This document shows, one piece after another, positions 42,900 through 48,973 of a stretch of 48,973 bases of DNA; the stretch's first letter is position 1; the number at the start of each line of letters is the position of its first letter. The translations under genes were made by a program, and so were the position numbers. The DNA comes from Mesorhizobium sp. M1C.F.Ca.ET.210.01.1.1 (GTDB lineage: Bacteria > Pseudomonadota > Alphaproteobacteria > Rhizobiales > Rhizobiaceae). Under the pieces are notes generated by a model. It was not told the origin of the DNA. It did no database searches and saw only the letters and a list, made by a program, of their open reading frames with translations. The stretch spans positions 1 through 48,973 of the forward strand of contig NZ_SRUU01000037.1 of NCBI RefSeq assembly GCF_004791585.1. The letters are read 5' to 3'.

Positions 42900-43072
42900 G
42901 AGCGCGCCTGCTGACCGTGACTGAACACGTTACTGTCGCGGCCGGCGGTTAATTTAGCGTTCTTTTACATTGTGGAATTTGTGGCAAGAAAAGCTTGCCG
43001 TTTGGACTCGAATGCCTTCACGCGGCCGGCAACGCCGATCCTTTGGTTCGATTTATCGCCGCAGCGATCCTG

Positions 43073-43651
43073 CTATCGGCGCAACGCCTCACGCCGCGAA
43101 ATACGGTACACCGCCGCAGGCGGGACATTGAGCATCGTGCGCCCTATGTGCGTTGCGCTGAGGTCCAGTTCTTCAAGGATCGGCCGCGCGACCGGACACC
43201 GTGGACCATAGGTGAATTGGAAAAATGCCCCTCCGGGCCGCAGATGCGCGAACGCCCCGTCGAGGATCGCCGTCACCTTCTGGTCGGGCATGCTGAGCAA
43301 TGGCAACCCGCTGATCACCGCTCCGACCTCGGCGTCATTTCTGAATTCGATATCGCCTAAGCGGGCGGCGTCCATTCGAATCACGCGCGACTGCGGAAAG
43401 CGAAGCTCGAGATGCCGCGCAAAATTCGCGCCGTATTCAACCAAGGTGAGATCTTCCGGCCGCACGCCGCGCTCAAGCAGTTTTGCCGTGAAGACGCCGG
43501 TACCAGGCCCCAACTCGATCACATGTCCCGTCCTGGACGTGATGTCCTGTGTAATGATCCTCGCCAGCGCGTTGCCGGACGGCGCGATCGCCGCCACACG
43601 GAGCGGCGCGGTCATCCAGGACCGAAAGAACATCCAGAAATCGCTTTGCAT
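43073..43651 (-). CDS. Class I SAM-dependent methyltransferase (PmtA-like)
   Basis: 192-residue methyltransferase: MQSDFWMFFRSWMTAPLRVAAIAPSGNALARII, SAM motif VIELGPGTGVFTAKLLERG (44-62), VEYGANFARHLELRFPQ, and GLPLLSMPDQKV. The start APSGN/HVIELGPGTG arrangement resembles the rhizobial phospholipid N-methyltransferase family. The exact substrate is not proven. ATG 43651 follows GAGGAGAAC; the reading frame is open 84 codons further upstream, but that part is low in recognisable protein sequence. Plausibly co-transcribed with the AraC gene upstream. Confidence 0.82.
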   Translation of the reverse strand: MQSDFWMFFRSWMTAPLRVAAIAPSGNALARIITQDITSRTGHVIELGPGTGVFTAKLLERGVRPEDLTLVEYGANFARHLELRFPQSRVIRMDAARLGDIEFRNDAEVGAVISGLPLLSMPDQKVTAILDGAFAHLRPGGAFFQFTYGPRCPVARPILEELDLSATHIGRTMLNVPPAAVYRISRREALRR

Positions 43652-43818
43652 CGTTCTCCTCGAAAGAAGGCCAGTGAGCATTCGACGGGATTTGGATAGC
43701 GCTTGGGAAGGGTGCGTCGCAGTAACGGCGGGCGCCAACGAACTTGCGGAGAACGCCAATGGCGTAACGCATTTCAGGATTGCGAGCGGACTTGCGAGAC
43801 GGCGCTGGCCAGCCTTGG

Positions 43819-44862
43819 CTATTGCAGGAAGCTGCCTGAAGCCGCCGGCTTGAAGCCATCGAAATTGAGTTCCCGCCAACGATTGGGGGTCGTGCCCTCC
43901 CACTCGCGGAAAGCACGATAGAAGGAACTCGCGTCCTGGTAACCGAGCAGGCAGGCCACTTCGTCGATATCGGCAGAAGGATCCGACAAGAGCTGCCGGC
44001 CGAGTTCCTGTCGCGCGTTGACGAGAAGCTCGCGGAAGCTCGTTCCGTCTTCCGTTATCCGCCGCTGCAGCGTGCGTTCGCTCATCCCAAGCTCGCGCGC
44101 GACGCCGGAAAGCTCTGGCCTTCCGCTCGCCAGGCTTCTCTTGAGAACGACCTTGACCTGTTCGCTGGTCGAGCTTTGCGCGTTGAGTTCACCGAGCGCG
44201 GCCGCGAGGGCGGGCGTGAGGATGTCGAGTAGCTCGGGGTTGTGACCTGGAAACGGCCGATCGAGGTCGGCGGACCTCAGGACGAGCAGGTCGCGCGGTG
44301 CTCCGTAGCGGACCGGACATCCGAAATAGTCCCGGTGCACGTCGCTCTTCGGATCGGCGCGCGCGAATTCGACGCGGCGAGGGGTAAGATGCCGTCCCGT
44401 CCCCCGCCGGCCCAGTTCGAGGAGAAAGGCAAAGGCGACATCGGTGGCGATCGCGGGAGCCGGCTCGGTGGCGTAAAGCCATTCGGAGCTTATCGTGCAT
44501 TCGCCGTTCGCCTCGGCGACATTCAGCTGCTCAGGCGTGCAGAGTCGCTTGAAGCGTGCGACCCGGGCGATGCCGTCGCGATAGTCGCGCGCGTGAAAGG
44601 CGGCGAGAGTCGACGGTGGATGGATCGCGGTGTCGGCGGCTTGGACCAGCTTTATACCTGGAGCCGGTTCCGTGGACAGTTCTTCGAGAGCCTTCCAGAG
44701 AGCGAAATACTGAACGGTCGTGACAAAGGCGTGTTCGTTGATATGAAGGGCGGCGGGAAGCCGGGCCTGCCGCAACACGGCAGGCGGCGGCAGGCCGATG
44801 CCCTCCACGGCACGCCAGAATGCGCGTGGCACCTTGCATTTGTCGCCCGGAACCCCGCTCAT
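43819..44862 (-). CDS. AraC-family transcriptional regulator
   Basis: 347-residue regulator of the OruR/ArgR-like AraC subgroup: an N-terminal domain (about 1-240, Arabinose_bd-type) and a C-terminal double HTH (about 245-335: LSGVARELGMSERTLQRRITEDGTSFRELLVNAR, and DIDEVACLLGYQDASSFYRAFREWEGTTPNRWR). ATG 44862. It is 64 nt downstream of an SDR gene on the same strand and likely regulates it or is co-transcribed with it. Confidence 0.9.
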   Translation of the reverse strand: MSGVPGDKCKVPRAFWRAVEGIGLPPPAVLRQARLPAALHINEHAFVTTVQYFALWKALEELSTEPAPGIKLVQAADTAIHPPSTLAAFHARDYRDGIARVARFKRLCTPEQLNVAEANGECTISSEWLYATEPAPAIATDVAFAFLLELGRRGTGRHLTPRRVEFARADPKSDVHRDYFGCPVRYGAPRDLLVLRSADLDRPFPGHNPELLDILTPALAAALGELNAQSSTSEQVKVVLKRSLASGRPELSGVARELGMSERTLQRRITEDGTSFRELLVNARQELGRQLLSDPSADIDEVACLLGYQDASSFYRAFREWEGTTPNRWRELNFDGFKPAASGSFLQ

Positions 44863-44926
44863 GCAGGTTTCCCTCGCTGTCCTTGAACGGCCCGTTGAAG
44901 CGCTTCCCCGCCTGCGTTTGCGCCGA

Positions 44927-45757
44927 TCATCTCATCATGCTCAGGATGAGGCGATCGAACATGCGGTCGCCGAACCACTTCCTGACGCCGATCATCATTT
45001 TCGCATATTTGCCGGCGGCGTAGCGCGTCCGCGGCTTGGCCGACCCCACGGCAGTCGAAACCACATCCGCGATCACGCGCGGATCGCTGCCGCGACCGTG
45101 GCCGTAGCTCGCTCGGGTCGTCTTCGCGACAATCTGCGTTACCTTCGCGTAGGCGCCGCTTCCGGATCGCCTCGAGAGCCCGTCCGCGACGACATCGCCA
45201 AATCCGGTTTCGATGTGGCCCGGCTCGACGACCACGACCTTGATCCCGAAGGGAGCGAGTTCGAGCCGGAGGCTGTCCGACCAGCCCTCCAACGCGTGCT
45301 TTGTCGCATGGTACCAGGCGCCGAGCAGCGTATAGATCTTGCCGCCCATCGAGGTGATGTTGACGATTGTGCCCGCCTTCTTCCTGCGCATCGCCGGCAG
45401 CAGGAGCTGCGTCAGTCGGGCCGGGCCGAAAACGTTCACCTCGAACTGATAACGTGCCTCATCGATGCCGATATCCTCGACCGGCCCATAGAGTCCGTAA
45501 CCCGCATTGTTGACGAGGACATCGACACCGTCGGCTTCGGCGAGGATTCTGGCGACGGCCGCGTCGATCTCTTCGCTTTTGGAAATATCCATGCGCAGCG
45601 GACGTGCCCCCAGCGCCGCCAGATCTTCCATTTTCTCCATCTGGCGCGCGGCGACATAGACCTGATATCCGTCCCGGATTAGGCGCTTCGCGATTTCCTT
45701 GCCCATGCCGGACGATGCGCCGGTCACGAGGGCTGTCTTTTTCTGTCGGTCAAACAT
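44927..45757 (-). CDS. SDR-family oxidoreductase
   Basis: 276-residue short-chain dehydrogenase: TGASSGMGKEIAKRL cofactor motif (12-26), NNAGYGLYG, and AWYHATKHALEGW (YxxxK). The extended C-terminus (VRKWFGDRMFDRLILSMM) and EPGHIETGFG are typical of SDRs annotated as oxidoreductases of unknown substrate. ATG 45757. First of an SDR-AraC pair. Confidence 0.88.
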   Translation of the reverse strand: MFDRQKKTALVTGASSGMGKEIAKRLIRDGYQVYVAARQMEKMEDLAALGARPLRMDISKSEEIDAAVARILAEADGVDVLVNNAGYGLYGPVEDIGIDEARYQFEVNVFGPARLTQLLLPAMRRKKAGTIVNITSMGGKIYTLLGAWYHATKHALEGWSDSLRLELAPFGIKVVVVEPGHIETGFGDVVADGLSRRSGSGAYAKVTQIVAKTTRASYGHGRGSDPRVIADVVSTAVGSAKPRTRYAAGKYAKMMIGVRKWFGDRMFDRLILSMMR

Positions 45758-45927
45758 GATTGCCTCTCATCTTGCTTGACCGGAATCTAGGATCGGAGCC
45801 CTGCCTATTCATTGACGAAGCGCGCCATGTCAGTAGCAGATTACGCCAAAACGCGCCGCCGGTCTGCCTGCGACCGCAAAAACAGTTGATGCGCGCGCTC
45901 GGCGAGATCGCCATCAGTTAGCGCTTT

Positions 45928-46566
45928 TTACGCAGTGGAGTTGGCGGCAACAAACGACTGGCGCTTTGCTTCGAGCGCGGTGAAACGCTTGAGAAACGCC
46001 GCCTGCGCCCAGGTCACCGAGCGCGGCGTGAAGTCGAAGCGGTCGGCGGAAAAGCCGCGCGGCCTTCCAAAATACTCGGTCGCTTCCGGCGTCGAGAAGC
46101 CGGCGAGCAGGGTTGCTTCGTAATAAGCGGCGATCTGGTCGGCGCGCTTGATGTCCCTGCGCAATGTCGCGCCGAGCTCGGCCGGCAGCGAGAAACGCAG
46201 ATGGATGGCCCGCTGCAGCCGCAGTTCGCAGTCCTTGTAGGAGCCGCCCATCACCGACTTGAACGGCGAGATCATGTCGCCGATGACATATTCGGGCGCA
46301 TCGTGCAGCAGCGCGGCGAGCCGCGCCTCGGCCGAAGCCGCCGGCACCAGCTCGCCGTACAGCGCCTCGACCAGCAGCGAATGCTGCGCCACCGAAAAAG
46401 CGTGATCGCCGCTGGTCTGGCCATTCCAGCGGGCGACGCGGGCAAGCCCGTGGGCGATGTCGGCAATCTCGATATCGAGCGGCGAGGGGTCGAGCAGGTC
46501 GAGCCGGCGCCCCGACAGCATGCGCTGCCAGGCGCGCGGCGGCGCCCCGGCGCGGTCGGCCGCCAT
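45928..46566 (-). CDS. HD-domain phosphohydrolase
   Basis: 212-residue HD-domain protein of the YfbR-like nucleotidase style. His/Asp metal ligands in VAQHSLLVEAL, HDAPEYVIGDM and the region TEYFGRPR/ADQIAAYYEA. The likely activity is a nucleotide or phosphate ester hydrolase; substrate unknown. Start ATG 46566 overlaps the ygfZ stop by one nucleotide (TGATG), so translation is coupled. Confidence 0.88.
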   Translation of the reverse strand: MAADRAGAPPRAWQRMLSGRRLDLLDPSPLDIEIADIAHGLARVARWNGQTSGDHAFSVAQHSLLVEALYGELVPAASAEARLAALLHDAPEYVIGDMISPFKSVMGGSYKDCELRLQRAIHLRFSLPAELGATLRRDIKRADQIAAYYEATLLAGFSTPEATEYFGRPRGFSADRFDFTPRSVTWAQAAFLKRFTALEAKRQSFVAANSTA

Positions 46567-47441
46567 CAGGCCTCCTCCGCGCTGACCGCATCCTGCGGGA
46601 AGGAGAATCTAGCCCAGGCGGGAATCGCGAGCGTCACCGGGACGTCGCCGGCCATGATCATTTCGCCCGCGTCGGATGCCGCCTTGACGCGGTCGATGCG
46701 AGCGATGGCGAGGCCGCGCCCGCCGCTGACCGAGCCGAGCGCACCGACGGGCCGGCCGGCGACGGTGAGTTCGGTGCCCGGAGCGGGCAGGGGACTATCG
46801 GCCGATGCGATCAGCACGCGGCGCCGCGCGGTGCCGCGATGCTGCATGCGCGAGACCACTTCCTGTCCGACATAGCAGCCTTTCTTGAAGCCGACGCCGC
46901 CGGTCTCGTCGAGCAAGACGTCATGCGGGAAAGCGTCGCCGAGCGCGTAGTCGCTGCCGCTCTCGGCAATGCCGTTGGCGATGCGCAAACCCAGCCATGC
47001 ATCGAGGTCGCCGTCCTCAGCCGAACCGCCGTAGAATCGCCTAACCGCCACGTCGCGGAAACGGGCGTCGACAAGGGATGTTGAATCAGCCCCGATTGAA
47101 TCAAAATGTGAAGCGGTTGAATCATCGCCCCACATGATCGTGACAAGCGGCTGATCGTGCTTGGTGATATCGGCCTTCGCCCTTAGCCGGTAGAGCATCA
47201 GCCGGCGCACGAAATCGTCGGCGATATCGGCCCGGCATTCGAGGCGGAAGCCATCGTCGCCGGCGCGAGAGACCAGGAAGTCGAACAGGATCTTGCCCTG
47301 CGGCGAAAGCAGCGCGCCGGGCTTTGCCTCGCCCGGGTCGAGCGTATCGAGATCGGTGGTGAGGATATTCTGCAGGAAATGCTCGGCGTCCGGGCGAGAC
47401 ACGGAAATGAGCGCGCGGTCTTTCAGCAGGGCAAAGGGCAT
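46566..47441 (-). CDS. ygfZ: YgfZ/IbA57-type folate-binding protein
   Basis: 291-residue protein of the YgfZ/GcvT-like family, which binds tetrahydrofolate and supports Fe-S cluster assembly or repair of certain enzymes. The signature KGCYVGQEVVSRMQHRG is intact, and ILTTDLDTLDPGEAKPGALLSPQGKILFDFLV matches the N-terminal fold. ATG 47441 (cat at 47439); a longer upstream frame overlaps the divergent pyrC promoter. Followed by the coupled HD gene. Confidence 0.92.
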   Translation of the reverse strand: MPFALLKDRALISVSRPDAEHFLQNILTTDLDTLDPGEAKPGALLSPQGKILFDFLVSRAGDDGFRLECRADIADDFVRRLMLYRLRAKADITKHDQPLVTIMWGDDSTASHFDSIGADSTSLVDARFRDVAVRRFYGGSAEDGDLDAWLGLRIANGIAESGSDYALGDAFPHDVLLDETGGVGFKKGCYVGQEVVSRMQHRGTARRRVLIASADSPLPAPGTELTVAGRPVGALGSVSGGRGLAIARIDRVKAASDAGEMIMAGDVPVTLAIPAWARFSFPQDAVSAEEA

Positions 47442-47518
47442 GAGCGGCCTGATCTTGCAAAATGTTCGGTCATTACGTAAGCCGGCCACACTCCCCCCGC
47501 AAGAGATTGGACCCGTCC

Positions 47519-48850
47519 ATGGCAACCACCTTCGACCTCATCCTGACAGGTGGCACGGTTGTCAACCATGACGGCGAGGGAAGGTGCGACGTCGGCGTGA
47601 AGGCCGGGCGCATCGCCGCGATAGGCGATCTCGGCCAGGCTTCCGCCGGCGAAACGATCGACTGCAAGGGCCTGCACATCCTGCCGGGCGTCGTCGACAG
47701 CCAGGTGCATTTCCGCGAGCCGGGGCTGGAGCACAAGGAAGATCTCGAGACCGGTTCGCGCGCGGCGGTGCTGGGCGGCGTCACCGCCGTCTTCGAAATG
47801 CCCAACACCAATCCGCTGACCACCAGCGAGGCGGCCCTTGCCGACAAGGTGCGGCGCGCCACGGGCCGCATGCATTGCGATTTCGCCTTCTGGGTCGGCG
47901 GCACGCGCGACAATGCCGGCGATGTCGGCGATCTGGAGCGGCTGCCGGGCGCCGCCGGGATCAAGGTTTTCATGGGCTCGTCCACTGGTGATCTGCTGGT
48001 CGAGGACGACGAAGGCGTCGCCTCGATCCTGCGCAACACACGGCGCCGCGCCGCTTTCCATTCGGAGGACGAGTTCCGCCTGCGCGAGCGGCTTGGGCTG
48101 CGCGTCGAGGGCGATCCCTCATCCCATCCGGTCTGGCGCGACGAGATCGCAGCCCTTCGCTGCACCGAGCGCCTGGTGCGCATCGCGAGACAGACACGCG
48201 CCCGCATCCATGTGTTGCACATCTCGACGGCCGAGGAGATACTCTTCGTCGAACAGCACAAGGATGTCGCCACCTGCGAGGCGACGCCGCACCACCTGAC
48301 GCTCTCGGCCGACGACTACGCGCGGCTCGGTACGCTGATCCAGATGAACCCGCCGGTGCGGGCTCCGCGCCACCGCGACGGCGTCTGGCACGGCATTTCG
48401 CAGGGCATCGTCGACGTGCTCGGCTCCGACCACGCGCCGCACACGCTGGCCGAGAAGGCAAAGCCTTATCCCGCCTCGCCGTCCGGCATGACCGGCGTGC
48501 AGACGCTGGTGCCGATCATGCTCGACCACGTCAATGCCGGCCGGCTCACCTTGCAGCGTTTCGTCGATCTCTCCAGCCATGGCCCGCAACGCATCTTCGG
48601 CATGGCGAGAAAGGGCCGCATCGCTGCCGGCTACGATGCCGACTTCACTGTCGTCGATCTCAAGCGCCGCGAGACCATCACCAACGCGCAGGCCGGTTCA
48701 AGGGCCGGCTGGACGCCCTATGACGGCAAAGAGGTCACCGGCTGGCCGGTCGGCACCATCCTGCGCGGCACGCGCGTCATGTGGGAAGGCGAGATCGTTA
48801 CGCCCGCCCAGGGTAGGGCGGTGGAGTTTTCCGAGGCGCTGCCGGCCTAG
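47519..48850 (+). CDS. pyrC: Dihydroorotase
   Basis: 443-residue amidohydrolase closing carbamoyl-aspartate to dihydroorotate in pyrimidine synthesis. Active-site landmarks are FREPGLEHKED, EMPNTNP, IKVFMGSSTG, VLHISTAEE, ATPHHLTLS and GSDHAPHT. The first metal site reads DSQVHFREPG (60-69) rather than the usual DxHxH: Gln62 stands where the first His would be. As I recall, this is shared by Brucella and rhizobial enzymes, so it may be a lineage feature or a divergent metal centre. Start ATG 47519 follows AGAGATTGG; an upstream frame runs into the ygfZ leader. Divergent from ygfZ-HD. Confidence 0.93.
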   Translation: MATTFDLILTGGTVVNHDGEGRCDVGVKAGRIAAIGDLGQASAGETIDCKGLHILPGVVDSQVHFREPGLEHKEDLETGSRAAVLGGVTAVFEMPNTNPLTTSEAALADKVRRATGRMHCDFAFWVGGTRDNAGDVGDLERLPGAAGIKVFMGSSTGDLLVEDDEGVASILRNTRRRAAFHSEDEFRLRERLGLRVEGDPSSHPVWRDEIAALRCTERLVRIARQTRARIHVLHISTAEEILFVEQHKDVATCEATPHHLTLSADDYARLGTLIQMNPPVRAPRHRDGVWHGISQGIVDVLGSDHAPHTLAEKAKPYPASPSGMTGVQTLVPIMLDHVNAGRLTLQRFVDLSSHGPQRIFGMARKGRIAAGYDADFTVVDLKRRETITNAQAGSRAGWTPYDGKEVTGWPVGTILRGTRVMWEGEIVTPAQGRAVEFSEALPA

Positions 48851-48856
48851 AGCGCT

Positions 48857-48973
48857 TCAGGTTTTGACGGAAGCGTATCCGGCGTTGTTGAAGTAGTTTG
48901 AGCATTCGTCGGGTTCTATGGTGGCGACGAGGTGTCCGATGTGTCGCCAGGTGTCGTCGATGGTTCGCTTCTG
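48857..48973 (-). CDS. IS630-family transposase, C-terminal fragment (cut by window edge)
   Basis: The minus strand reads 38 codons and a TGA: QKRTIDDTWRHIGHLVATI followed by EPDECSNYFNNAGYASVKT. This DTWRHIG...PDECSNYFNNAGY pattern is the usual end of IS630-type (Tc1/mariner-like, DDE) transposases. It begins outside the window. Its stop lies 6 nt beyond the pyrC stop codon, and IS630 elements target TA, present in that stop codon (CTAG). Whether the element is complete cannot be judged here. Confidence 0.82.
   Translation of the reverse strand, partial: QKRTIDDTWRHIGHLVATIEPDECSNYFNNAGYASVKT

Noticed and set aside
1..48973. CRISPR array, riboswitch, prophage or rRNA genes
   Set aside because: No regularly spaced repeats, no known riboswitch core and no rRNA sequence seen; the only tandem repeat is the pair at 16326-16443.

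Overview
The window is high-GC chromosomal DNA of an alphaproteobacterium of the Hyphomicrobiales, most likely Mesorhizobium or a close relative. The evidence is rhizobial Omp2/RopA-type porins, the core gene order dapA-smpB-...-rpoZ-rsh-pyrE-...-acpS-lepB-rnc-era-...-recO, and several short intergenic palindromic repeats of the kind scattered through Mesorhizobium genomes. The genus is inferred; no database comparison was possible.

Region by region. 1-3.5 kb: two diverging porin genes whose first 200 coding bases and ribosome binding sites form a nearly perfect inverted repeat around a tRNA-Ser(GCU) gene. 3.7-4.8 kb: an isolated tyrosine recombinase. 4.85-7.95 kb: an alpha/beta hydrolase and a periplasmic soluble lytic transglycosylase. 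8.2-16.3 kb: housekeeping block with dapA, smpB, a membrane-anchored GH25 lysozyme-like protein, a divergent EamA exporter/Lrp regulator pair, a family-5 uracil-DNA glycosylase coupled to a NYN-domain protein, rpoZ and the bifunctional (p)ppGpp synthetase/hydrolase rsh. 16.4-21.7 kb: pyrE, VOC and GNAT genes, then the DUF2062-acpS-lepB-rnc-era cluster.

21.7-28.1 kb: a block that separates era from recO. It holds a phosphotransferase gene and a complete coniferyl alcohol/ferulate side-chain module (ech-fcs-vdh-calA, one operon on the minus strand) with a divergent MarR regulator and three operator-like palindromes between them. The enzymes would oxidise coniferyl alcohol, activate ferulate to its CoA thioester, cleave it to vanillin plus acetyl-CoA, and oxidise vanillin to vanillate.

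28.2-37 kb: recO, a Nudix hydrolase, a very large polytopic DUF2339 protein, an ECF sigma/anti-sigma pair, and a compact three-gene unit encoding a GNAT-C39-peptidase fusion, a RimK-like ATP-grasp ligase and a DUF3303 protein. That unit is the best candidate for a little-characterised system: an amide-ligase/peptidase pathway with unknown product. 37-45.8 kb: accessory genes, with two LysR regulators divergent from a membrane desaturase and an SDR, a PAS-PAS-GGDEF-EAL protein, a small methyltransferase, an AraC regulator and another SDR. 45.9-48.97 kb: an HD hydrolase coupled to ygfZ, divergent pyrC, and the C-terminal end of an IS630-type transposase running off the window directly against the pyrC stop codon.
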